The notes under the pieces were generated by a model that saw only the letters and a program-made list of their open reading frames with translations, had not been told where the DNA came from and made no database searches. The position numbers were made by a program, and so were the translations under genes. Shown here piece by piece: positions 1-10,633 of a stretch of DNA of 64,000 nt; the stretch's first letter is position 1; every line of letters starts with the position of its first letter. Where the stretch lies: the NCBI GenBank assembly GCA_032158295.1, contig CM063254.1:5610326-5674325 (forward strand), given 5' to 3'. This DNA comes from Pycnopodia helianthoides (lineage: Eukaryota > Echinodermata > Asteroidea > Forcipulatida > Asteriidae).

Positions 1-2544
1 TCGCGTCTGACAGAATTAAAAGAAAGGGCCTATTATGGAATCTCCTGACCCAAACAATGCTGGTATTATCTCTTAATCCATGTCGGATCCGCGTGCAAAA
101 CGGATTACAGGCGCAAGAACCATTAATAATCCAAGCGTCTTTGTCAAATTAATTTTACAGAATATTTTTTTTAAAATCATTTTATCGCGACTCTTCCATA
201 CGTGTTTTCTTTTTTTTTGCTAAAGATGAGACAGCGTTATTTGTTTCGAAGATACATCTCAACTTGTGCAAAAACCTTTTTTTTAATGACCTTAAGAAAT
301 TTCCGTGAAGTAGGTTTTTTTACATTCCTGGCTGGACACTACTACTGTTACTTTCACTCTTGCCTTGCCAAACTTGTTTTCTTTACCCCATGTGACATTC
401 ATAGGCAGTTCGTTTGATTCGTCAGTGTATGATGTTGTAACGAACCTTTAATCTTGTTAAAGACCTCTAGCAAACAACCTTCAATCAACTTCACCTGCTG
501 ATAACGATGCATTGTACAACTTTCACTTCCAATCTGCATGCCCTTCTCCTTTCCACTACTTCGTTTTCATTTATGCGTTATACTAACCAGCACCCCTGTG
601 ACAACTTGATATCGCTACAAGTCTTCTCGATACATTAAGTCCTAAAGATTAGATGCAGCCGTTGTCTCAAGCGTGCATATCTTTCTTCTAGTTGTTTTGA
701 TTGGAACATCACTCCATACCGCTCCGCCCGAAGTAAAAGTTAGGGTGAGACACTCGGAGGCATAATGATTTAGAAACGGTGTTACATCGAAAGAGTAAAG
801 TTTAAACGACATCATTTCCAACAACGAGGTTATAATGTAAATGGCCAGCAGGGGGGAGTTTCTGGTCAGTACTGGGGGACCTTTAGGTTCAAGAAAATGT
901 AAATTTGATTTAAAACAACCCGTACAATAGCTTTAGGTGAAGGCTGCAAACAAAAAAATGGTCTAGTGACAGGAAAAACAAGTGAGTTTCTTGTTGCATT
1001 CCATCGGCATCTATTTTGTTTACTTTGTATTTATTTAGTGTTTCTTTAGGTTTGTTTATTTTGGGGACGAGTGTCGAAATGACCCTGTTTTACCCCTCAT
1101 CGCTTTGTTAGACACCACCTAGAGACTGATGCCCCGAGTTAAACAGAGTTGGTGTACTCGCATACAACCAAACGGCGACTTGTATAAGTCTTGATCTCGT
1201 TCTCACAAAGCACAAAGGATTCATCCCAAGATGAGTTGAGATGTTCTGCTGTGAAAATCCATTAGTCGTCAGAAGAATAAGGGACCATTATGCCCTTAAA
1301 GTGAACCCTATAACTCTGTCAGAATGCTATAACAAAATTCTTTAAGAAAACCGGCCACTGGGAAATAGGATTCGTTGATAGGATTCGTGAATGGGCTAGA
1401 CATACTTAGAATTTCCTGTGCCATTTAACAATAACATACTAAGAGTGACATTGCCGCCTCGGAACTCCAGACATTTAGCCGATTAGAAAAAGACATTCGT
1501 TTTTATATCAAAACTTACGTAATGTTTTAACCTTGTATTGGGCATACAAGTCAAACAAACGCATTGTTTTTTTAGTCATAGCATTGTGAGAACAATAATA
1601 TTGAGATTGTCTTCTTCAGGTGCATACCGTTTCAATGTGATGAACCCAAGAGAGGGGATGCTTTCGTGGAATTGCTATGCGAAATTCCATGTGGGCTCGT
1701 GCAGAATGAACGAACTACCAATCAAGTAAAATAAAGGCTGGCTTCCGAAAAAAAATGGCCAAACTCTCTTCTGAATTAAAGCCGTGCTGACAAACATTGC
1801 AGTTGCAGGGATGTCTAGCCGGCGGCCATTGCACCGCAATGACATACCCTTTTCATTAATTTGATCTTTATATTAGTGATTACTATTGATAAATGCTGCT
1901 AAGAATAATGTAATGGTTTTTCTTCTCCCTCTCTCCCTCATTGCCGATTAGAGATTTAAATATTGCTTCAATCAGTTACCGTTAGGAGATGGGACTCGTT
2001 AGTGGCCGATATGATACGTTTTAACTACAATGTTGAATAAACTAATCACAGATCAGATTGGTTCGAAATTGGATATAGACTCCCATTAACATCATTGAAA
2101 CCAGATGTATGTATGCTTGTCTCATGTGCGTTGCTGATAGTTCGTCCAGCCATTTAAAGTAGTGTGTTTTATTCGTTGTTCCTTTTTAAAAATTAATTAT
2201 TAATTTAAAAAATTTAGTAAGTTAAAATGCATTATTTTATTTTAGTTTAGTATAAATTCCTTTACACAACCTCAAGAATATGTAACTTAGGTTAAATTAA
2301 TTTATTAAAAGAAAGGACTCCTTAGCCCACAGATTGGTTTTCTACCGCCAAAGTTGATTTGTTTTTGCCAAAGACCATAAATTACATGATATTATAGTTG
2401 ACTTTTTGGGGGTCATTATTCTTTGAATAATTGTTCAATGTGACGAGAAAAATGAGCTTGGTCTGAATATAAGGATCAGTGAGTTTTCAGATTGAAATCA
2501 ATGGTAAATGTTGTGGGTTCGAACCCCACCCGAGTAATTGTGAG
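1..2544. other. Intergenic or intronic stretch, no gene recognised
   Basis: No frame encodes a recognisable protein; open frames here are under 75 codons and without known motifs. The composition is AT-rich with short T and A runs. Just before the SINE, at about 2516-2532, there is a perfect tRNA T-arm-like hairpin (GTGGGTTCGAACCCCAC). It looks like the 3' remnant of a second tRNA-derived element abutting the SINE. Confidence 0.6.
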
Positions 2545-2855
2545 GTGTCACGGCCGTGTGGATAAGGGCACCGGACTCAAGCGCTTTAGTGTGTTTCTAA
2601 TCAGCAGAGTGTGTGGGTTGGAGTCCAGGTCGTGGTACATGTGTCCTTGAACAATTGAGCAAGATACTTTACCATAATTGCTTTGTCCTTTAGATGGGAC
2701 AATAAGCCGTAAGAACCTATAGCACTTCTCGTGGAAGAGTAGGGGTTAACCCCGGTGTTTCTGGGTCACTTAGCAAGCACCCTTGTTTACAGGTTTCCTC
2801 AGGCTTGCGAGCTACAGTGATTAAGCTCACTTATGAGGCGTCCTAGAAATATATA
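2545..2855 (+). mobile_element. tRNA-Leu-derived SINE, copy 1
   Basis: The 5' part resembles a leucine tRNA: a degenerate A box (TGTGGATAAGGGC), an anticodon-region CACCGGACTCAAGC (CAA) and a B-box-like GGTTGGAGTCC. It is followed by a tRNA-unrelated body with GTGTCCTTGAACAATTGAGC, a CTTTGTCCTTTAGATGGGAC block, GGGGTTAACCCCGGTGTTTC and a 3' region containing TTTCCTCAGGCTTGCGAGC. The same blocks in the same order occur on the minus strand at 27607-27928, which shows that this is a dispersed family. SINEs are transcribed by RNA polymerase III and mobilised by a partner LINE. The decayed A and B boxes suggest an old, probably inactive copy. The 3' boundary is approximate. Confidence 0.85.
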
Positions 2856-3930
2856 ACAGTAAAAGTAACAATACGTCGGTCCAAAAAATTAAAAGTATTT
2901 CCTCAAAATGTGAAAGCAGTTAGAATAAACAATAACCGTGCATTAATCATGTTGCACTAGATTAAGGGAGGTGCATAAACCATATCATTAATGATATATC
3001 ACGCTGTCTCCCACGTGCCACCATATCACACTCAAGCATCGCCTCAGCCGTTTCTTTCTAAAATGGCAGTATCAAAAATCAAACTTTAATCGATTACTTT
3101 CCACGTCGAAAGGTCCCCCCCCCCTTAAATAGCAAAACTTTCCATCCTCTCGCATATCCCTTAAGGACAAGTACGGGCAGAGAGATTCAGTGTAGACGCT
3201 TTTATCCCCTTTTCACACCCACGCGATCTTGGCGACAATGTTCTGCTTATTTCTTTTTCTGGAGTGCTTTTCTGGGTTTTTCGCTATGTTTCACATTGGG
3301 CAATGTGCAAACAGATTTCAGGGATTAAAAAAGGATGACTTCAGATGAGTCAAATATATAAAGCGAGGTGTCGGAACGTCGGCTTTGCCACTTCTAGCCG
3401 TGTAGAGTGTGTTTCGTTATTTTATACCCAGATTTGCATTTCTGGCCAGTTGCTGTAAGCAGTCGCCCGAAGGGATTTTTTTATTTATCTGTCGCTGTCA
3501 CTTTTGCTGTGACCTTTAAAAGCATTTCTGTACAGAAGCCACGATCGCCAGCATTTTTGTAACATTGCAAATACTAATTTATAATCTTAATGTAGCCTAA
3601 AAACAACAACAAATGTTAAATGCGCTCAATTTACACAACAGGTTGACCTGTGGTAAGAACAATAACAAATTTGTAGTTATTTAAGCTTGAACTTTATTGA
3701 AATTTATGTTTACAATTCAAGATAACTTATTGTTTTAACTGAGGCTAACGCTTGACTCGGTCGGTTGACAGATTTTACTTCCTAGTTTGAAGCAATCATT
3801 TGATAGCTGTTAAAGTGCTCGGCATACTTATTTTTTAACCGCATTGTTTGTTTGAGTCATCTGATTGGAGCGCATCTTTTAATATTAAATTGTTCGAAAA
3901 TTTAATTCCAGGGATCATCGAAGGCGATAA
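2856..3930. other. No gene recognised
   Basis: AT-rich sequence with one C run at about 3115-3124 and the 16-base palindrome described separately. I see no convincing splice-bounded open frame on either strand. Confidence 0.55.
2982..2997. repeat. 16-base perfect palindrome
   Basis: ATATCATTAATGATAT is a perfect self-complementary sequence in otherwise unique DNA. It could be chance in AT-rich sequence or a homeodomain-type TAAT site pair; neither can be decided here. Confidence 0.4.
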
Positions 3931-4037
3931 ACCTAAATTTCCGGGTCGGAATTGACCCGGATGCAGGTTCCGTAGGGCCGGACCCCTGTTTGGGTCAGTA
4001 TGACCCGGAATCTGTGTCAAAAATGATCCAGAAATGG
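3931..4037. mobile_element. GGGTCA-type MITE, copy 1 (degenerate)
   Basis: The segment contains CGGGTCGGAATTGACCCGG and TGGGTCAGTATGACCCGG, the paired GGGTCA/TGACCC units that mark the family seen at 10038, 19743, 21186, 22999, 39380, 41596 and 45642. The terminal CACTCTAAAAA repeats of the best copy (21186-21421) are missing or decayed here, so this is a truncated or old copy. It encodes no protein. Confidence 0.7.
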
Positions 4038-4573
4038 GCACGGCAGGGCAAGACCACTAATACATGATTCGCCTTAGTCCTTAATCCTTAGTCCTAAGTC
4101 TGCAAGCAGAACAGGTTGAATCTCCCGGCCACGTCAGTCAATTTTCAGGGATCAGTTTGCATACAACAATCCACAATTGTTTTAAAAAACGTACAACAAC
4201 AAAAACCCACACATATAAAATAGCGTACGCGGTTTCGTTAATTGGAAGGATTTTCGTCTTTTAAAAGAAACAAATATATCATTTTGAGTTTCATGTCTAG
4301 CACCCCGTATACTACAGGAGATGCTATGTGCAAGACAGGCTCCTTAATTTATGCTATTGTTTAGACAGGAGTTCCGATGCTTTTACAATGGGTTGAATGG
4401 GTCATCTCTGCAGGCGTTTGCAGCTTATCTTCAGATTACGCTATAAGCTTCGCATACATTTTTATTCGAATAAGGCGGACACCGAGCTCTGTGTTGCATA
4501 CACTCCTTGGAAATTCCTCTGTTCTGTGCACTTAAAAAATATCCTCCAGCACTTAAAAAAAACACTGTTTAAA
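4038..4573. other. No gene recognised
   Basis: Mixed unique sequence. A 98-codon open frame begins in this stretch at 4397 (+) and runs into the adjacent foldback, which argues against it being a real gene. Confidence 0.5.
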
Positions 4574-4575
4574 CG

Positions 4576-4787
4576 CTACATACGAAGTGTGGACCTGAGT
4601 ACAAGAGGTCCACATAATGTTTACATGGACTTGAATCACTTTGTGGACTTACACACGTCAACACAGTATTACAGTGGAATGTCCACAGAGTGAATGAAAC
4701 ACGGAGCTGTGTGTGTGGACGTGTGTAACTCCACATAGTGAATCAAGTCCATCCTTCGCTCTCAGGTCCACACTTCATTATGTAGGG
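4576..4787. mobile_element. Foldback (inverted-repeat) element
   Basis: The left arm (GAAGTGTGGACCTGAG, then GGACTTGAATCACTTTGTGG and TTACACACGTC) is repeated in inverted order and orientation on the right (GACGTGTGTAACTCCACATA, GATTCAAG-like AATCAAGTCC, CTCAGGTCCACACTTC). Arms of about 80-100 bases surround a short centre. This is the structure of a non-autonomous MITE or foldback transposon. No coding capacity is present, and the arms are imperfect, so the insertion is not recent. Confidence 0.75.
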
Positions 4788-7785
4788 CTCAAACATGAGT
4801 GCAAGCATGGACCCTCAACCCAACACTGTCTATAGTAGAGCGACAATGTGGGCTTTCCCCACGTGCTCTCTATTGCCCCTTTTAAAGACCCAACAAGTTC
4901 AGTTCCTACCTAAAAAATCACCCCACAATGTCCATCGTGTAAGCACAGACGTTCATGATGAAAAAAAAGTTAACTCCACAAGCAAAGACTACCGCATGCA
5001 TCAGAATAGCAGAGGAAAGACAAGCGTATTATGCTTTGAATAATGTGTTGAGAAACGTTATAAGATTAAGTTTCCCAATGCTCATGTTACTTACGCATGA
5101 CTATGTGGCTACTGTTGGCATAATGTCGAGGATAATAAGGTTCACACCTTTTGCTCTGCACCGGGGGAAAACAATCGCCAGAAATCTCACTTGGTTATCC
5201 CATGCCCCCCCCCCCTCACTCCCACAATAGCACACATGGGATGTGCCGGGTATCTCGACATCATTGAACATGTTAATTATCTTTTATGGTCTCCTTTTAA
5301 AATTATTTCACACGCTGTAATAGTACGGGAAGACAGTACTCTAGTCTGAGTCGTCTCAGTTTCTAAACAAGTTTGTGTTGAGATTACGTCGCCTGGTGAT
5401 TGATAGGGCCATTGAGAAAGACAACGTGTGCTGTTTGTTTTTAATTTAATAACTTTGAGTTTTTTTTCTTCTTTATTTAATTGCATTTTGAGCCATACAT
5501 GCACAGCTATTTGTTCCTGCGACAAGGTTGCAAGCTAGCATGCGTAATTCTCACGACGGGTTCGTAATGTGGATGGTGCGATGCGATGCGTTATGTAAAC
5601 TTCAGATGGGCCTTCACCGTTTGTCGCAGTAACGCATATTACATTCTTGTATTAAAGTGATCCATCGATCATGCCTTATTCTTTATAAGTCCACATAATA
5701 ATGTCAATAGCCTCTGTTTGAAAAATACCTTCTCTTGGTGGGAGATAATAGGCTTTGCCAATTTCAAACAGAAAGTTTGACCGTCGAATCTATTTCCTCT
5801 GTAACAGGTTTCTAATGATCGTTACAATTTGGGGCTGGTAAGCATTGCCGATAAAATGCACCGAGTCTGGCGTTCTGCATTTCCGTTGGTAGCAGTCTTG
5901 TAAAATTGACAGCTAGTCAGTCCTAGAAGGACTTTATAGGGTGTGGCCCCCCTCCATAATGGGATCAGGTTGAAGGTTAGATCCCTTTATCCATTGTCAT
6001 TATAACAGGTTGGAAAAAAGATTGAGATTATACGCACATTTTACTATATCTGGGTCGGCCATGCTGCCAAGGGGCAAACCGTACAGGAGTTCTCGAAGAC
6101 CCGACCGAATCGTGATTAACACTAACGGCCTATGCAGAAATCGTTAACTATTTAATGTACTTCCTGCGATCGGCTCTCGCCATTTAAAATTATTGCAGCC
6201 TTTTCAGATGCTGATAACAAAAAAACATACCATCGACGGTTTTCCCTACACAAGAATGCCTGATCAAGATGGTCCATCGTCCAGAAGCGCTGCGTCATTA
6301 TTCACGCACGTCTTCACGCGAGAGCCAAGTCGAATTATCGAAGACGGTGGATCATAACTTGATTGCCGTTCCTGGCCCGACATTTTGAGATGCATTCGGG
6401 TGTGTCAGGACAGAATCCTCTGAATTTGACAAACTCTTGACGGATGGCCCTTGCGGTAAACGTGTTATACAGGGGTACGCTGAGTACTCCGCTATAGGTT
6501 GAACGGCGAGAGATTTTAAACAAAACATTTCCAGGAAGACTTTTTAAGGAAAGCCGTCGAGTTATAAGCAACAAGTTACTTCATCCCAACTATGTTTACT
6601 TTCAAGTTTAATAAAAAGAAGAGACCACCCAAGCTTAGTGTGTCACTGTAAACATGTACTGGTATTATAATGTTCACACTTGACACAATTGGTATTACTT
6701 GCCACGAACAGTTAGTCTGGGACAACCTTAACTTTTTTTCTGGCTTTAAAGACTGATGGAAGTGTACGAAGTCCTTGATTGAAGTCAATACGTGACATAC
6801 TTCCTTAGCTGTGAAGGTTGTTGAAAACCCTCAAACGAGGCACGTTGTCAGCAGATGCTGACATATTATTTCAATATTTAAATTGTCTTTAACCACATCG
6901 TACACGCTGGTCAGCTCATTATTATGCCATAAGATCCTAAGCTGGACCATGCATCACCCCCTAGAGGGGGTGTCAATCAACACGAGACGGTGCTTTGGTT
7001 AGAAACGGCAGCAGACAACTCAGCCAGCATCTTTTGTGTACAAAATCGGTCTGTCAATCTGTCAATTGTCAATGGTAGATAAACCAAATTCAAAAAATGT
7101 CATTAATTAACAAACAAAGAAGCTTAATTTTACCTTGGCAAAACCTGGACATGTTAACAGCACACTTAGATAGAGAAATCGTTGAAAAAAAGCAAAACAA
7201 ACCCTTTTAAACAACCGGACGGAAAAAGCTTGGAAGCGTGTGCTGACAACGTAAGAGGGTTGCGTTTATCCAAATAGGTGCCTCATTTGAGAGTTTTTAA
7301 AGTAAGGGGATGGTTTATATAAGACGTGTTGATATCCAATGTAATATTGGGTAGATGGTTATGGTTAAAAGCTTCTTTACATTTGCACCCATGAGTGCTG
7401 AATACTACAATAGCTGTGCTTCGACTGTACTCAGAAATGTTAAAATCTCATCAAAAAATGACTAAATATTTATTAAAATATTGTATGGGAAACTAAAGAT
7501 TATACATCTGATTTTGTATGACAAGTTACGCAGCAGTTACGAACAGTTATTGAATAAATCACAACGCGTTCAAATATAGTCTCGTTAAGGATAACTCAAG
7601 TCGTGGTTTCCGCCCCAAAGAGGCCTGGATAAATATTTGACACGGATTTGGGTCAAAATAATGATTGTTGCAATTTCCGTTCAGCTCGATCAAGAGTCTT
7701 AGGTAACTTACGCATGGATCAGGCTCAGATTGATACCGAAGCGCTATAATCGCATTCGACAGCAAGCATTGGCTACGGCTAAGGC
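4788..7785. other. Long stretch without recognisable gene
   Basis: Contains several open frames of 60-90 codons on both strands without recognisable motifs, a short C run near 5207-5215, and scattered T runs. Nothing in it resembles a conserved exon, tRNA or known repeat with confidence. Confidence 0.55.
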
Positions 7786-8508
7786 TATAGACCATGTGAC
7801 CTGTGACGTCACATGTTCACAAAAGAGCCGCCAAGCTTGGACTTCCTATACAGGCACGATTTGTACACAGCTGGATGGAAGAAAACATTTAAAGGAACAT
7901 TACAGAATTGGTAATTGTAAAATATACTTTTGATCACAGATTTACATAAAACTTACACGGTCTAATGATGATAGTAGAAAACATCCCTTGAAATATTTCT
8001 GTCTGAAATGCCATATTTTATGAGAAATGAATAAACTAATTTTCCGATTGGAGTTTATCGCTCAGTGAGCGTTTTATTCATTTTTTTAACCTATATGATT
8101 TCGTGCAAATGTGTAATCGGTTTTTCACTATTTTCTCGCGACCCAGATGGCCGATCGATCTCAAACTTTTACAGGTTTGTCAGTTTATGTATATGGTGGA
8201 TTACATAAAGTGCTTACACTGCCAGCATCTGTTTTGTTAGCAAAAACCAATTCTGTAATGTTCCTTTAATGTTACATTTTATGGAGATTGCACTGTCTGA
8301 TTTTTTATAAATTTTTGATACGACGACTTCAGGCACATCTCAAAGCTCGTTCGGCTGTTAATTTTATAACTCCTTGATTATGTGGAAGTTATGACAACAA
8401 AATAATGTAAAATAAATCCCATACGGCCGGTGTATTATGTAGCCTGCCAGAAAGGCCCAATAATGTACAAGGTCACTCTTTTTGTAAACAAAGGTCATAT
8501 GGTCTATA
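7786..8508. mobile_element. Older TIR element (TATAGACCAT termini) carrying a nested MITE
   Basis: The ends are inverted: the left begins TATAGACCATGTGACC and the right ends AAGGTCATATGGTCTATA. Internal blocks (GTGACGTCACATGTTCAC, CAAGCTTGGACTTCC, GCCTGCCAGAAAGGCC, ACAAGGTCACTCTTTTTGTA) recur in the same order at 42735-43092, which lacks the central 381 bases. The present copy is therefore interrupted by the TTAA element at 7889-8269. The original element is about 340 bases and non-coding, so it must have depended on a transposase supplied elsewhere. Confidence 0.85.
7889..8269. mobile_element. TTAA-flanked MITE family A, copy 1 (381 bases, nested)
   Basis: Perfect 24-base terminal inverted repeats begin TTAAAGGAACATTACAGAAT, and TTAA lies at both outer ends. 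Copies with the same ends and body are at 15010-15381 and 50035-50431. The body carries CCGATTGGAGTTTATCGCTC, a GACCCAGATGGCCGATCG block and the repeated phrase ACAGGTTTGTCAGTTTATGT. The TTAA flanks are the target-site signature of piggyBac-type transposases. The undisturbed relative at 42735-43092 has TCAA at the corresponding position, consistent with insertion into a TTAA. There is no open frame for a transposase. Confidence 0.93.
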
Positions 8509-10037
8509 TAGTCAGTTGTTGCTATCGGAATATCGTTAAAGAGTTACGCACTTCCAGAGCCACAGCCGAAGTGTTCAATTCGTGAACGGCTCTCGTCCCA
8601 ATTCGCACTCTGACCCTAATGTATTAGCAGCCTCATAGTCAGTCCTGATTCAGAGATGTTTAGATCGCAATAACAACACGGCGTAACAAATAGAAAAAGG
8701 GCCGTCTTATCGACGCCAATTTACACGACGATCAATTTTTTTTGTAAATTCGCTAACCCGATAACCGCCCAGACTAATAAATCGATGCTTGCAATCATTG
8801 TTAATTGAGCGGGTCGTTAACTCATTGTCTACGCGGTGATACCACGCACTCTCACACACGTTAACCAATTATTTTCCTTTTCGACGGTTTCGCGTTGCTT
8901 CTTAATTGATATCCGACAAATTGGATTTGACGTATGCGGCCCGCCATGAAAAGTTGCCCTATCCCCAGATGTAGCCCGTGTCTTTAATTAGACAAATTGA
9001 AAGATGTGCTTCCACGCGAGCGACCCGATTTGCGTACAAAGCTGCATCCCTAATAGTAAATGACAGTACCTACGTGGTGGTTTACTTACCCAATGTAATA
9101 AGTTTATGTGCATAAACATGTGTTACCTCAAGTGTGCAAAATATGTCTAGTGTAACTGTACTTGGCCGCGGACATTCCTCCTAAGCCCAGCCCAGAGTGT
9201 GGCGGCACGACATCAACCTTTCCAATGCTGCAAGACCACACCGTCCTCGGTCTTCTTTTATGCATACGAAATGGTGTTCGCCGAAAAATATCAAACGCAC
9301 TCCCTCACTGTGTGTGACTCGGACTTTTCCCACCGCCATAAGTTATGAAAGAGCAGGTAAACTTAGCAAGTTGCGAAAGGTGAAGGCCTTGCTCTTGGTA
9401 TAACGGGAACGCTTGATCAAACAAACATAGTATACCTACTGTCCTTCAATGGTCGACAATGGATTGAAAGTATGTCCGTTATCGTTTCCTTTTGTCATCA
9501 GGAGAAAGACGATATCATAATACATGTCGGGCAATAACAGGTGTCCAAACAACCTAACTCGTATGAAGTTGTATGTAACTAGATATATACCACCGATATT
9601 ATGTGTGGCTAGGCTGTGATAACGAAGTATTCTCATTGCATGAATCGTAAAGCAGTGCATGTGAATATTTCGACTTGCCCATCATAATCATCTGCTTCCT
9701 ATGCAATGATCGTTACCAAGGACGTACCAGTCGTCAAAATATCAATTGTACGTACTTGATGGGGCATAATGAAATACAATTAATCAGTTTCAAACTGCTT
9801 CAGCCTCGTATTTATGTACATTTTTCTGAATGTCTACCCGTATTAATCATATTGAAGCCCATTCAATCTCTTTATTATAGGTAAATTGGTAATTTCCCCC
9901 GTAAATTACATCTGCATCTATGCTCCTCTCTTTAAGGGGATCCACTTTGGACAGAGTTGATGACAGGTCCAAGGGAACGAATTGGGTTTTGGATAAGACT
10001 GAATACAAATTAGTAAAAGGTAAACGAGATTTGTGTT
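8509..10037. other. No gene recognised
   Basis: Moderate GC content around 8560-9000, then AT-rich. A minus-strand donor-like GTAAGT lies at about 9084-9092 but no bounded open exon is evident. Short open frames on both strands between 9197 and 9884 show no known motif. Confidence 0.5.
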
Positions 10038-10276
10038 ACACTTTAAAAACATGAATCCTGACCTAAAAATTGACCTACATTCCGGGACCCGTGAGGCCTA
10101 GCTGACCCGCGCATGTGTCATTTTGACACAGAAGTGGGTCAAACTAACGCAGAATCTGAGTTTGAATCCCTTTCTGTAAGCAAGCAGTTTCTGGGTCAGC
10201 CTGACCTGGAAATAGGTCAGATCCCCTGGGAGTCGGAATCGGGGTAAAATCTGAACTAGGAGATTTTAGAGTGTTT
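10038..10276. mobile_element. GGGTCA-type MITE, copy 2
   Basis: Starts ACACTTTAAAAAC and ends TTTTAGAGTGT, an inverted pair. Inside are CCGGGACCCGTGAGGCC, GTGTCATTTTGACACAG, GTGGGTCAAACTAACGCAGA and CTGGGTCAGCCTGACCTGG, the blocks shared by the family. It is non-coding and diverged from the other copies. Confidence 0.82.
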
Positions 10277-10316
10277 TTCTTTCACCTGTCTTGTTTTCAA
10301 GACCTAAATCCGCTAT

Positions 10317-10633
10317 GGTGGCCCTGAAGAGACATCAAACATATGTATTTGCGTGAAAATTTACGCAAATATTCACGACTTTTTCCCCCAAAATCGCAAA
10401 TATTCACGTAAATATTTACGTGAATTTTTGCGATTATTGTCCGTGTCGCGAATATTTACGTAAACATTCACATTAATACTAATAGTTTGTGCCCCAGCAC
10501 GCAAATATTTACGTAAATATCGCAAATGTTCACGTAAATACTTACGTAAATACTTGCGATTTGGGGCAAAAACACGTGAATATTTACGTAAATATTCACG
10601 TAAATATATGTTTGATGTCCCGTCAGAGCCACC
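10317..10633. mobile_element. Palindromic MITE packed with a 12-base unit
   Basis: The termini are inverted repeats (GGTGGCCCTGAAG, then GACATCAAACATAT on the left; the complement on the right), flanked by TA on both sides, which suggests a Tc1/mariner-like TA target. The interior is an irregular array of a 12-base unit close to AATATTTACGTA/AATATTCACGTA, each nearly self-complementary. The array is interrupted by a central non-array segment at about 10470-10500. Open frames across it read as a 4-residue periodic peptide (KYLR on the minus strand), which is a by-product of the 12-base period and not a gene. Confidence 0.85.
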
